Origin: Faecalibacterium sp. UBA1819
GTDB taxonomy: Bacteria > Bacillota > Clostridia > Oscillospirales > Ruminococcaceae
Reading direction: 5' to 3'
Assembly (NCBI GenBank): GCA_002315015.1
Contig: DCEX01000025.1
Span: 2,564 to 13,160 of the forward strand
Length of the DNA: 10,597 bases
The notes under the pieces were generated by a model. That model ran no database searches. It saw only the letters and a program-made list of their open reading frames with translations, and was not told where the DNA came from. Below are positions 1-6,441 of the stretch, piece by piece (the stretch's first letter is position 1; each line of letters opens with the position of its first letter). Both the position numbers and the translations under genes were made by a program.

Positions 1-20
1 GAAGCTTTTTCGACAAACTG

Positions 21-48
21 AGACAGTGATGGTAAAAAATCACTGTCT
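21..48 (-). terminator. Terminator-like hairpin after the ECF S-component gene
   Basis: A perfect 10-bp inverted repeat (AGACAGTGAT at 21-30, ATCACTGTCT at 39-48) with an 8-nt loop lies about 25 bases past the stop of the minus-strand transporter gene. On the minus strand the bases after the stem are only moderately U-rich (CAGTTTGTCG), so as an intrinsic terminator it is weak. It could instead be an mRNA 3'-end stabiliser or belong to a gene beyond the window edge. Confidence 0.45.
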
Positions 49-72
49 ATTATAAAATTTGGTTTTACGCAG

Positions 73-636
73 TCAAGGCAAGGTAGACTCCTGCCACAAG
101 TGGGCGCGGCGCAAAGCCGGGCGCATTGCCTGTGCCAATACCACAGAAAATACTACCGCGCACAGCGCATTCACTGCCGAGGTGATGCCTTTTGTAATGA
201 GCTGCGTGTAAACTGCTTCCATCACTTGGCCCTCCACCCAAGCCATCATAATAAAGGATTTTAACAAGTACAGCACCACATACGCAAAACAGCCAACACC
301 TGCCGCCGCTGTGTCACGCAGCACACCGGCACGCCCTGCTGCACTGCGCTTTGCAATCACACCCGCCAAAAAGCCAATGGCAAATTTTGTGATAAAGGTG
401 ATCCAGCTTTCGGCAATATAAGCGGGGTTTGTAAAATCAAACAGCATACTGCCAAAACCGGAGGCAATTCCGCCCACCAGCGGCCCGAACAGTAAGCCGG
501 ACAGTGCGCAGAACACATTGCCCAAATGCAGACGCGCCACATCCCCAATGGGAATTTGTACCCAGCTGAATAAAAATACCAGTGCGCTGAGCAGCCCCGT
601 CACCGCAATCTTTTTTACTTTTTCATGTTGTTTCAT
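73..636 (-). CDS. ECF transporter S component (substrate-binding membrane subunit)
   Basis: A 187-residue, very hydrophobic protein with about six predicted membrane segments (roughly residues 8-27, 38-54, 55-70, 78-97, 110-131 and 150-170). It has the small size and layout of S components of energy-coupling factor vitamin transporters. The conserved-looking block RLHLGNVFCALSGLLFGPLV (35-54), followed by GGIASGFGSMLFDFTNP (55-71), resembles the riboflavin/HmpT-like S-component group. Such proteins bind a vitamin and work with a shared EcfA/EcfA'/EcfT energising module; none is encoded here, so it would use one elsewhere. The start is the ATG at 634-636, preceded by a GGGAGAG ribosome binding site about 5 bases upstream. 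It is divergent from a MocR regulator, which suggests control by that protein and possibly a vitamin B6 compound as substrate. The substrate cannot be read from the sequence. Confidence 0.85.
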   Translation of the reverse strand: MKQHEKVKKIAVTGLLSALVFLFSWVQIPIGDVARLHLGNVFCALSGLLFGPLVGGIASGFGSMLFDFTNPAYIAESWITFITKFAIGFLAGVIAKRSAAGRAGVLRDTAAAGVGCFAYVVLYLLKSFIMMAWVEGQVMEAVYTQLITKGITSAVNALCAVVFSVVLAQAMRPALRRAHLWQESTLP

Positions 637-665
637 ATGGCTCTCCCTTTCCCTTGCCGCTCCTC

Positions 666-694
666 TTGACAGGTGCGGCCACTTGATTTATCCT
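666..694 (+). promoter_or_regulatory. Candidate distal promoter of the MocR regulator gene
   Basis: A perfect -35 hexamer TTGACA (666-671) is followed after 17 bp by TATCCT (689-694), which matches the -10 consensus at four of six positions. Transcription would start near 701 and read through the three-copy motif cluster at 707-758. It competes with a second candidate at 710-739, and the sequence alone does not decide between them. Confidence 0.4.
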
Positions 695-724
695 AATTGT
701 ATCCAAAAACTGACTCCAAGGAAA
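690..724 (-). promoter_or_regulatory. Weak candidate promoters of the ECF S-component gene
   Basis: Two overlapping minus-strand options exist. One is TACAAT as -10 (complement of 696-701) with TTTCCT 17 bp upstream (719-724). The other is TAGGAT (690-695) with TTGGAG 18 bp upstream (714-719). Both -35 elements are poor, as expected for an activator-dependent promoter. The inverted motif copy at 707-714 falls inside either promoter, so a protein bound there would directly affect transcription. Confidence 0.25.
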
Positions 725-758
725 TATTCAGTTTATAATATTTTTATGGGTTCAGTTT
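707..758. promoter_or_regulatory. Three-copy motif, likely MocR operator
   Basis: The octamer TTCAGTTT occurs twice as a direct repeat (727-734 and 751-758, 24 bp apart) and once inverted as AAACTGAC (707-714, seven of eight bases). The cluster sits between the divergent transporter and regulator genes and overlaps the proximal regulator promoter at both its -35 and -10 elements. MocR-family regulators such as GabR and PdxR are known to bind repeats in the region shared with a divergent target gene. Assignment to this regulator is inference from position and repeat layout. Confidence 0.5.
710..739 (+). promoter_or_regulatory. Candidate proximal promoter of the MocR regulator gene
   Basis: A consensus -10 TATAAT (734-739) is preceded at 18 bp by CTGACT (710-715), a four-of-six match to the -35 consensus. 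The start point would be near 746, about 45 bases before the ATG. Copies of the TTCAGTTT motif overlap both hexamers and a third lies just downstream, which would suit autorepression. Confidence 0.45.
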
Positions 759-791
759 TAGCTGATTTTTGACCGCAAAGGGGAACGCTTT

Positions 792-2186
792 ATGCAAACA
801 CTTACGCTTTCGCTGCGGCGTGGGAAAACGCCGCTGTATCTTCAACTTTACACCGCTTTGCAGCAGCAAATCCGCACCGGGCAGCTGCAAGCGGGCGAAC
901 GGCTGCCCGGAAAACGCCGGCTGGCGGCAGACCTTGACGTAAGTGTAAATACCGTAGACACGGCGTATGGTATGCTGGCAGCCGAAGGATACATTCAATC
1001 AATACCACGCAGTGGGTTTACTGTATGTAAACTTTTAAATGTTACAACAAGGGCCGCTCCTCTCGTACAGCCGCCCGTCAGCACACCCGCGCCGCAATTT
1101 TTATATGATTTCACCACATCTTCCATTGACACCACTCTTTTCCCTTTTAAAACATGGCGGCGCATTCACCAAAGCATTTTATCCCAAGAGCCGCAGCTGC
1201 TGAATCATGGCGAGCGTTCGGGCGACGAGGTGCTTCGGCGCGCCATTGCCGCCCATTTGCGCGAACATCGCGGGGTGGTGTGCGGCGCACATCAAGTGGT
1301 GGTGGGCGCGGGCATGGAATATTTACTGGGTCTGCTTGCGCGGTTGTTTTCTGGATCGTGTTTTGCAGTGGAAAACCCGGGTTATCCGCGCACCGCACAT
1401 ATTTTAAAAAACAACGGGGCCGCCGTGCGCTTTGTATCGCTTGACGCGCAGGGCATGTCTGTCCAGCACCTTTGCGAAAGTGAAGCGCAGATTGCGTATA
1501 TCACGCCCAGCCATCAGTTCCCCACCGGAGTAACCATGCCCGCCGCCCGCCGCTATGAGCTGTTGACTTGGGCAGGTCAAGCGCCGGGGCGCTATATTAT
1601 TGAGGATGATTACGACAGCGAATTTCGTTTTGATACAAAGCCGCTGCCAAGCTTGCAGGGTATGGACGCAGCAGGGCGCGTGATTTATGTGGGTACATTT
1701 TCCAAAAGCCTTGCACCCGCGTTTCGCATTGCCTATATTGTTTTGCCCCAAACGCTTGTGCCGCGCTGGAACAGTGAATTCGGCTTTTATTCCTGTACGG
1801 TCAGCCGCTTTGAACAGCACACGCTGGCACAAATGATGGAAAACGGGCAGTTTGCCGCCCATTTGCGCCGCCTGCGTCTGGCCTACCGCCGCCGCCGCGA
1901 TTTGTTGATTGATGCGCTGCGGGGCGCATTTCCCGATATCGCTTTGCAGGGCACTCACACAGGGCTGCATTTGCTGGCGGCTCTGCCCGGCTGGCCGGAC
2001 GCGGAACAGCTGGTGCAAGCGGCAGCCACGCAAAGCGTGCGGTGCAGCAGCCTTTCGTCCTATGACGCACACACGCCCCACGAAACACGCGCCCAGGTGG
2101 TGCTGGGCTATGCGGGCCTTGCGGATGATGCCATCCCCCCGGCGGTACAGCGCCTTTCGCTGGCGTGGAACCACAGTGCTTCATAA
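792..2186 (+). CDS. MocR/PdxR-type transcriptional regulator (GntR HTH fused to aminotransferase-like domain)
   Basis: A 464-residue protein of the usual MocR length. Residues about 13-78 form a GntR winged helix (PLYLQLYTALQQQIRTGQL, then LPGKRRLAADLDVSVNTVDTAY). After a short Pro-rich linker (about 88-102), residues about 105-460 form a fold-type I aminotransferase domain. The PLP-site hallmarks are present: TPSHQFPTG (238-246), EDDYDSEFRF (271-280) with the pyridine-nitrogen Asp, and GTFSKSLAPAFR (301-312) with the Schiff-base lysine K305. In this family the domain generally senses PLP or an amino-acid adduct rather than catalysing transamination. The ATG at 792 has an AAAGGGG ribosome binding site upstream. 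It is divergent from the ECF S component, its likely target. No terminator is seen before spoIIP, so read-through is possible. The effector is unknown; PLP with vitamin B6 uptake is the best guess. Confidence 0.93.
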   Translation: MQTLTLSLRRGKTPLYLQLYTALQQQIRTGQLQAGERLPGKRRLAADLDVSVNTVDTAYGMLAAEGYIQSIPRSGFTVCKLLNVTTRAAPLVQPPVSTPAPQFLYDFTTSSIDTTLFPFKTWRRIHQSILSQEPQLLNHGERSGDEVLRRAIAAHLREHRGVVCGAHQVVVGAGMEYLLGLLARLFSGSCFAVENPGYPRTAHILKNNGAAVRFVSLDAQGMSVQHLCESEAQIAYITPSHQFPTGVTMPAARRYELLTWAGQAPGRYIIEDDYDSEFRFDTKPLPSLQGMDAAGRVIYVGTFSKSLAPAFRIAYIVLPQTLVPRWNSEFGFYSCTVSRFEQHTLAQMMENGQFAAHLRRLRLAYRRRRDLLIDALRGAFPDIALQGTHTGLHLLAALPGWPDAEQLVQAAATQSVRCSSLSSYDAHTPHETRAQVVLGYAGLADDAIPPAVQRLSLAWNHSAS

Positions 2187-2277
2187 AATTTTGATGTTGC
2201 AAACACAGCAGCAAAGCCTGCCGCACGGGTTCTAAATGCCTGTCCAAAATCATAAGCATATTGCGAGGTGATTTTGG

Positions 2278-3435
2278 ATGTACAAACAACGCCGCCGCAC
2301 GTTCGTGCGCCTTGCATCGTTTGTTTTTGCCGTGTCGTGCACGGTGTTTTTATCTGCGGGGCTTCTGCGCGTTTCTCCCCCGCTGGTGCTTGCAGGCACA
2401 GGCGCATTTTTTGCGTCTCCGGTTGCGGCACTGCGCACGGCGCAAGAGTTTTTCAGCGCAGAGAGCGCAGCGGCAGCCGCCACGGAAAGCGTTCCCGCCG
2501 AAGAAGTACAAGCCCCCGTGGAAAATCCCGCCCCGACGGCAGAAAGCAGCGCACCAGCCGCCGAGAGCGCCGCCGCTCCCGTTTCTGCGGATGAACCGCT
2601 GGAGGCACGCGCCCCGATTGCCGGGGAAGCCGTTCCTGAAGGGATGGTTCCGCTTTTAGAGCAGCATTTTCAGGCATCGGCGGGCACCGGGTATATCCCC
2701 ACCGGAACAGCGCTCATTCGCAACTCAACCAGTTTGCCGGATGCAGAAATTGCCGCCGAAGTGGGGCAGCCCTTGCCGTTTTCGGTAGAAAAAAATTCTT
2801 CCGAGCCGCAAGTGCTGATTGTTCACACCCATGCAACAGAATGTTATGAAGGCGCCGAACACAGCTACACCGACCCGGCGTTTTCCGCCCGAACTACCGA
2901 CACCGCTGTAAACATGGTGGCCGTAGGACAGCAGATGACCGATATTTTAAACGCCGCCGGTATCAACACGCTGCACGACACAACGCTGCACGATTACCCC
3001 AGCTATACCGGCAGTTACGAAAAAAGCAACGCCACCGTGCGCAGCTACTTACAGCAATACCCCTCCATTAAAGTGGTGATTGATGTTCACCGCGACGCCA
3101 TTCAGCGCGCCGACGGCACCCGCGTGAAACCTGTGGTTACAATCAACGGCGAAAAGAGCGCACAGGTGATGCTGATTTCCTGTGCCGACCAAGATGGAAA
3201 TTTGCCCAACTACAAACAAAATTTGCGTTTTGCCGCCGCGTGGCAGGCCCAAATGGAAGGCATGTTTCCCGGTTTGACTCGCCCGGTGCTGTTTGATTAC
3301 CGCTATTATAACCAAGACCTCTCCACCGGCAGCCTTCTTTTGGAGGTTGGCGGCCACGCCAACACGCTTTCCGAAGCACTTGCCGCAGGACGCATGGCCG
3401 CGCAAGCGCTGGCGCAGCTGTTTTCCGGCGCTTAA
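2278..3435 (+). CDS. spoIIP: Stage II sporulation protein P, engulfment amidase
   Basis: A 385-residue membrane-anchored peptidoglycan hydrolase. A basic N-terminus (YKQRRRTF) precedes one membrane segment (about 9-32). A long Ala/Glu/Pro/Ser-rich spacer follows (about 55-120), then the C-terminal SpoIIP amidase domain (about 175-385). Family motifs are clear: LIVHTHATECYE (180-191) with the metal-binding His and Glu, VVIDVHRDA (267-274) with a further His, and the late glutamate in LLLEVGGHANT (353-363). SpoIIP is known to act with SpoIID and SpoIIM in the forespore septum during engulfment, cleaving the peptide from N-acetylmuramic acid. The ATG at 2278 follows GAGGTGAT at 2265-2272. In many Firmicutes spoIIP sits beside the protease gene gpr; here it follows a MocR gene. 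No convincing sigma-E promoter is visible in the 91 bases upstream. A strong terminator follows. Confidence 0.95.
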   Translation: MYKQRRRTFVRLASFVFAVSCTVFLSAGLLRVSPPLVLAGTGAFFASPVAALRTAQEFFSAESAAAAATESVPAEEVQAPVENPAPTAESSAPAAESAAAPVSADEPLEARAPIAGEAVPEGMVPLLEQHFQASAGTGYIPTGTALIRNSTSLPDAEIAAEVGQPLPFSVEKNSSEPQVLIVHTHATECYEGAEHSYTDPAFSARTTDTAVNMVAVGQQMTDILNAAGINTLHDTTLHDYPSYTGSYEKSNATVRSYLQQYPSIKVVIDVHRDAIQRADGTRVKPVVTINGEKSAQVMLISCADQDGNLPNYKQNLRFAAAWQAQMEGMFPGLTRPVLFDYRYYNQDLSTGSLLLEVGGHANTLSEALAAGRMAAQALAQLFSGA

Positions 3436-3452
3436 ATATCCTTTTTCGCAGC

Positions 3453-3506
3453 AAAAAGCCGCCCCCTCTCTGTCTTTTTACGGACAGAAAAAGGGGCGGC
3501 TTTTTT
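3453..3506. terminator. Bidirectional intrinsic terminator between spoIIP and the sulfatase gene
   Basis: The stem GCCGCCCC (3458-3465) pairs with GGGGCGGC (3493-3500). An inner stem TCTGTC (3469-3474) pairs with GACAGA (3483-3488). The outer stem is flanked by AAAAA at 3453-3457 and TTTTTT at 3501-3506, giving a U-tract in both directions. It separates the convergent spoIIP (plus) and sulfatase (minus) genes and would end both transcripts. Confidence 0.93.
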
Positions 3507-3526
3507 ACCCGAAAGGGCAATTTTGT

Positions 3527-4978
3527 TTAACAGTTGGGAAGCTCTGCATTCGACAGGCAGTTTTGCGGGGTGCGTCCTTCAATGAGGTGTTCCCCGTCGG
3601 AATAACCTTCTTCGGAGTCTTTGAGCTCTTTTGCCAACAGACGGCGCAGCTCCTCAATGCGCTCGGCATACTGCGGATCGTTGATGGCGTTATGGGTTTC
3701 ATACGGGTCTTTGTCGAGATCGAAATATTGATACTCAGCACGTTGATTGAGCCAAATGAATTTATCGTGCTTTGTGACAATAAACTGGCTGGAATAGTTG
3801 TGGAAGAAGAACGCGTGCTCGCCGTGCAGATAGGTGCGCTTTACGCCGCGCAGCATACTTTCACCGTCCAAATGTTTCGGGATGGGTGCGCCCGCCAAGT
3901 CGAGCAAGGTAGGCATCACGTCGCGCAGTTCTACCAGAGAATCATCCGTTACGCCGACTTTGCCGAGGTATTTTTCACTGCCCGACAAAAACATGGGAAT
4001 ATGCGCGCTGCCGCGGTACGGCAAAGCCTTGCGGCAAAAGCCGTGGTCGGAAAGCATCTCGCCGTGGTCGGACGTAAACAGGATAACGGTATCATCCATG
4101 AGCTGATGCTCAATCAAAGCCTGAATAATGCGTCCGATTTGGTGGTCAATATGCGTAATGCAAGCATAGTAACCCACCTGCTGCTGACGAATCAGCTCGG
4201 GGTCCGACGGGCCGGTGCAGGAGTTAAAGATGCGGCCCTTTTCCTGCAAAAGCGCTTCGTTGTTCCAATCGCCGCGCATAGGAGGACGCAGGTTTTTGTT
4301 TTCGTACAAATCAAAATAATGCTGAGGTGCATCGTAAGGCGCATGAGGACGCACAAAGCTGGCCATCAGGAAAAACGGCTGACGCGGGTCGCGGCGGCGC
4401 AAAAAGTCGATGGTGCGGGATGCCACCCAGTTGGTGGGATGATATTTCTCCTCATACGGCCACGGGCGTGCCGTCCAACCGTTGCAGTCCATGCCGGTAT
4501 CCGTCACGTCACACTCAATGCCCTTTTCGTTTTTCAGCCAGTAGAAATAGTCGTCGGCGACGAGCTGGTTTTCGGAATAGGGCACGTTGGGATAACGATA
4601 CTCATGCAGATAACCGTCGTGCAGCTCTACATGGTGAAAGCCCAAATAATTGCGCAAAGGATGCACATGCATTTTTCCGACACATTCGGTGTAATAGCCC
4701 GCTTTGGCCAGTTCTCCGGCCATGGTGCAGCCATAGTTCCAATCGACACGATCTTGATAGCCCACCTTTCCCGTGTGACGTTGGCTTAAACCCGTGTGAA
4801 GAATCGCGCGGGCGGGCACACAAGTGGGGCAAGAGGAATATGCATTGGGAAACACAATTCCCTGCGAGGCTAAAGAATCCAGGTAGGGCGTTTTTACATC
4901 GGGATGCCCGGCATATCCGGTGCAGTCACCGCGCATTTCGTCCACCATCAGCAAAAGAATATTCGGGCGCTTGTTCAT
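3527..4978 (-). CDS. Cysteine-type sulfatase (alkaline phosphatase superfamily), probably cytoplasmic
   Basis: A 483-residue protein from the preferred start. The start codons at 4987 and 4978 are in frame, but only the second lies a workable distance (10 bases) from the AGGAG at 4989-4993. Residue numbers here are from the upper ATG; subtract 3 for the preferred start. PNILLLMVDEMRGD (8-21) supplies metal-binding aspartates. SCPTCVPAR (52-60) contains the C-x-P-x-R sulfatase signature; C56 would be converted to formylglycine. GKMH (104-107) and FTSDHGEMLSDHG (304-316) are further active-site blocks. Family enzymes hydrolyse sulfate esters with calcium. No signal peptide is seen, so the substrate should be intracellular or imported. 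In anaerobes the cysteine is matured by the radical-SAM enzyme anSME, not encoded here. No carbohydrate genes are adjacent, so the substrate is unknown. A phosphonate or phosphodiester hydrolase of the same superfamily is a less likely alternative. Confidence 0.88.
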   Translation of the reverse strand: MNKRPNILLLMVDEMRGDCTGYAGHPDVKTPYLDSLASQGIVFPNAYSSCPTCVPARAILHTGLSQRHTGKVGYQDRVDWNYGCTMAGELAKAGYYTECVGKMHVHPLRNYLGFHHVELHDGYLHEYRYPNVPYSENQLVADDYFYWLKNEKGIECDVTDTGMDCNGWTARPWPYEEKYHPTNWVASRTIDFLRRRDPRQPFFLMASFVRPHAPYDAPQHYFDLYENKNLRPPMRGDWNNEALLQEKGRIFNSCTGPSDPELIRQQQVGYYACITHIDHQIGRIIQALIEHQLMDDTVILFTSDHGEMLSDHGFCRKALPYRGSAHIPMFLSGSEKYLGKVGVTDDSLVELRDVMPTLLDLAGAPIPKHLDGESMLRGVKRTYLHGEHAFFFHNYSSQFIVTKHDKFIWLNQRAEYQYFDLDKDPYETHNAINDPQYAERIEELRRLLAKELKDSEEGYSDGEHLIEGRTPQNCLSNAELPNC

Positions 4979-4988
4979 TTCGGTCATT

Positions 4989-4993
4989 CTCCT
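4989..4993 (-). promoter_or_regulatory. Ribosome binding site that decides the sulfatase start
   Basis: On the minus strand AGGAG (4993 down to 4989) lies one base from the ATG at 4987 but 10 bases from the in-frame ATG at 4978. Ribosomes need several bases of spacing, so the second ATG is the better start. The lost residues (MTE) lie outside the conserved domain, which begins at KRPNILLLMVDE. Confidence 0.7.
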
Positions 4994-5007
4994 CTCTGCA
5001 ACAAGGC

Positions 5008-5030
5008 AACGCCGTGCCTTCGACGGCGTT
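5008..5030 (-). other. Hairpin in the sulfatase mRNA leader
   Basis: A perfect 8-bp inverted repeat, AACGCCGT (5008-5015) with ACGGCGTT (5023-5030) and a 7-nt loop, lies about 15 bases upstream of the sulfatase ribosome binding site. No U-tract follows on either strand, so it is not an intrinsic terminator. It may stabilise the mRNA 5' end, act as a DNA operator dyad, or have no function. Confidence 0.5.
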
Positions 5031-5117
5031 ATTTACCTTTCATAATGGCACAAACCACCGAAAAAGTATATTGACAAAACGCACATTTTTTTGCAGAAAC
5101 GTCCGTTTCTTTTATCT

Positions 5118-5161
5118 AAAAGAAAACAGCCGCCCGGCTTGCACCATGCAAACCAAGCGGC
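5118..5161 (-). terminator. Intrinsic terminator after the foldase gene
   Basis: On the minus strand GCCGC (5161-5157) pairs with GCGGC (5133-5129), extended inward by a GG/CC step and by TTGCA with TGCAA (5139-5143 with 5147-5151). It is followed by a U-rich run, TGTTTTCTTTTAG (complement of 5116-5128). It lies 17 bases past the foldase stop and should separate the foldase transcript from the downstream sulfatase gene. Confidence 0.82.
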
Positions 5162-5177
5162 AGTCGTTGCTTTTTAC

Positions 5178-6302
5178 TTAATAAAGGGTATCGGGAGCAA
5201 TCTTATCGTAGTACTCGCCGTACTCCACCTTCACCTTGTCCATCAGAGGCTGCAAGTCGGTGGACAGAATGGTGTCCATATTGCTGTCAACGTATTGCAG
5301 CAAATTCTCTTTGATGTTGGCCTCGTCAATCGGCAAACGCTTAATGATGTGGTAACCATAATCGGTTTCCACAATGTCGCTGATTTCGCCCTCTTTCAGC
5401 GCATAGGAAGCATCTTCAAACTCCTGCACCATATAGCCTTTGGTAAAGGTATAGCCCTCCTCCGGCTGGCCGGGATCTTGGCTGTATTCAGCCATCAATG
5501 CGGCAAAATCATCGCCGTTTTTCGCTTTTTCCAGCACTTCCTGAGCGGTTGCAAGCTCGGCGCTGTGGTCGTCAGAGGCGGTGCTCTCCGAGCCGGACGC
5601 ACTTGCGGACGTACTTGCAGAAGTGCTCTCCGAGGAAGCTTCCTCCGTTTCAAACGGAATCAAAATGTGCTGCACATGCACATAGTTTTCTTTCACGTTG
5701 TTCAAAATTTCATCGCCGTACACGTCAATGAGCACCTGCTGCTGCAAGAGAATATCCTGCATAAAGGAGCGGTACTCCTCCTCCGTGCTGAAGTACTGGG
5801 CTTCCAGGCTCTTTTGGAATTCCTCCTCGCCCAAAGACTCCTTGGCTTGTGCAATGCTGTTATCCAGCTCTTTGAGCAAATCCTCGCTCACCGTTACGCC
5901 TTTTTCCGCCGCAAAGTCGCGGTAAACTTTCGCCAGCTTCAGGCTGTGAGCGGCAGAATCGCGCAGGTTGGTATACAGCTCCTCGGTTTGATCGCCGGCC
6001 ATTGCAATCACGCTTTCCGCACCGCCCATCATAGCCAGCGTGCGCAGATAGTAAAAACGGTAGGTGTCCAGGCTGACATCCTCGCCGTCGATGGTCATAA
6101 TGGGGTCGGCGTTTTCCACTTTTGTGCCGTCCACAAACAAGCCGGGCTCGTGAGCCGCCTCAGAAGCCGAAGCAGATGCCGAGGTGGAAGCCGAAGCCGA
6201 AGCAGAACCGGAAGCAGAGCCGGAGGCTGCTGTACCTGCACAGCCCGCCAATGCGGACGCCATCATGACGAGAGCGGCCAAAAAAGCAATCGTTTTTTTC
6301 AT
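5178..6302 (-). CDS. PrsA-like foldase lipoprotein with parvulin (PPIC) domain
   Basis: A 374-residue lipoprotein. The frame stays open upstream to 6401, but the ATG at 6300-6302 is the start: it has GGAGG six bases upstream and begins a lipoprotein signal peptide ([21 protein letters not shown]) with lipobox LAGC and lipidated C21. A Ser/Ala-rich tether (about 24-50) follows. A helical SurA/trigger-like N-domain spans about 65-205, and a parvulin peptidyl-prolyl isomerase domain about 209-322: VQHILIPF (210-217), [24 protein letters not shown] (253-276), then [20 protein letters not shown] (288-307) and YGYHIIK (315-321). A C-terminal helix follows. PrsA-type proteins help exported proteins fold at the outer face of the membrane. 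The rotamase domain is interrupted by a second Ser/Ala insert (222-247), and the usual GGDLG loop is replaced by EEGYTF. The gene is monocistronic by its own promoter and terminator. Clients are unknown. Confidence 0.92.
   Translation of the reverse strand: MKKTIAFLAALVMMASALAGCAGTAASGSASGSASASASTSASASASEAAHEPGLFVDGTKVENADPIMTIDGEDVSLDTYRFYYLRTLAMMGGAESVIAMAGDQTEELYTNLRDSAAHSLKLAKVYRDFAAEKGVTVSEDLLKELDNSIAQAKESLGEEEFQKSLEAQYFSTEEEYRSFMQDILLQQQVLIDVYGDEILNNVKENYVHVQHILIPFETEEASSESTSASTSASASGSESTASDDHSAELATAQEVLEKAKNGDDFAALMAEYSQDPGQPEEGYTFTKGYMVQEFEDASYALKEGEISDIVETDYGYHIIKRLPIDEANIKENLLQYVDSNMDTILSTDLQPLMDKVKVEYGEYYDKIAPDTLY
5562..5639 (-). repeat. Ser/Ala/Thr low-complexity tract inside the parvulin domain
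   Basis: Codons for residues 222-247 of the foldase encode an alternating Ser/Ala/Thr run with several Glu and Asp, between the first beta strand (VQHILIPF) and the first helix ([12 protein letters not shown]) of the rotamase domain. Codons vary along the run, so the protein composition, not a pure DNA repeat, appears to be kept. Confidence 0.8.
6153..6233 (-). repeat. Ser/Ala repeat tether after the lipobox
   Basis: Codons for residues 24-50 encode repeated Gly-Ser-Ala-Ser and Ser-Ala units directly after the lipidated cysteine. At DNA level the plus strand shows imperfect GAAGCC/GAAGCA units, which could change length by slippage. It should act as a flexible tether holding the folding domains away from the membrane through the cell wall. 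Confidence 0.85.
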
Positions 6303-6315
6303 CGTATCCTCCATG

Positions 6316-6348
6316 GCGCTTCCTGCCCCGGGCAGAAGGCGCGTTTTT
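6316..6348 (+). other. Terminator-shaped hairpin antisense to the foldase leader
   Basis: GCGCTTCCTGCC (6316-6327) pairs with GGCAGAAGGCGC (6331-6342) over 12 positions with one mismatch and one wobble, and TTTTT follows at 6344-6348 on the plus strand. No plus-strand gene ends here. On the minus strand the same stem lies directly upstream of the foldase ribosome binding site, where it could affect translation. Function unproven. Confidence 0.4.
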
Positions 6349-6404
6349 AAAAAATTGGTTCGGTTTCCCTTAAACGGGCGCGGCGCAAGCCGCATAACCA
6401 TTGC

Positions 6405-6433
6405 ATTATATCATATTTTCCCTAAAAATTCAA
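6405..6433 (-). promoter_or_regulatory. Sigma-A type promoter of the foldase gene
   Basis: On the minus strand TTGAAT (complement of 6428-6433) and consensus TATAAT (6405-6410) are separated by exactly 17 bp. TGA directly before the -10 box makes an extended -10. Transcription would start near 6398, giving a leader of about 95 nt. This is the best promoter in the window and suggests steady housekeeping expression. Confidence 0.85.
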
Positions 6434-6441
6434 TTTCACTC

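Noticed and set aside
2251..2258. CATAAGCA as a sigma-E -10 element for spoIIP
   Set aside because: The bases about 14 bp upstream (TTCTAAA) are a poor -35 match, and transcription would start on top of the ribosome binding site.
3293..4789. A 498-codon open frame on the plus strand opposite the sulfatase gene
   Set aside because: It crosses the end of spoIIP and the strong terminator, has no family-like motifs, and lies antisense to a clearly recognisable sulfatase; long open frames opposite GC-rich genes are common.
5562..6233. Repeats in the foldase gene considered as a CRISPR or tandem DNA array
   Set aside because: The units are short, in frame, have varied codons and encode Ser/Ala linkers; there are no spacers.
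5091..6350. A 419-codon plus-strand frame opposite the foldase, ending in an Arg/Ser-rich stretch
   Set aside because: The Arg/Ser run is just the reverse reading of the Ser/Ala codons, the frame covers the foldase terminator, and no protein family is recognisable.
6303..6401. N-terminal extension of the foldase to an upstream ATG
   Set aside because: The lipoprotein signal peptide and the GGAGG site both place the start at 6302, and the upstream ATG at 6399-6401 lies at the expected transcription start.
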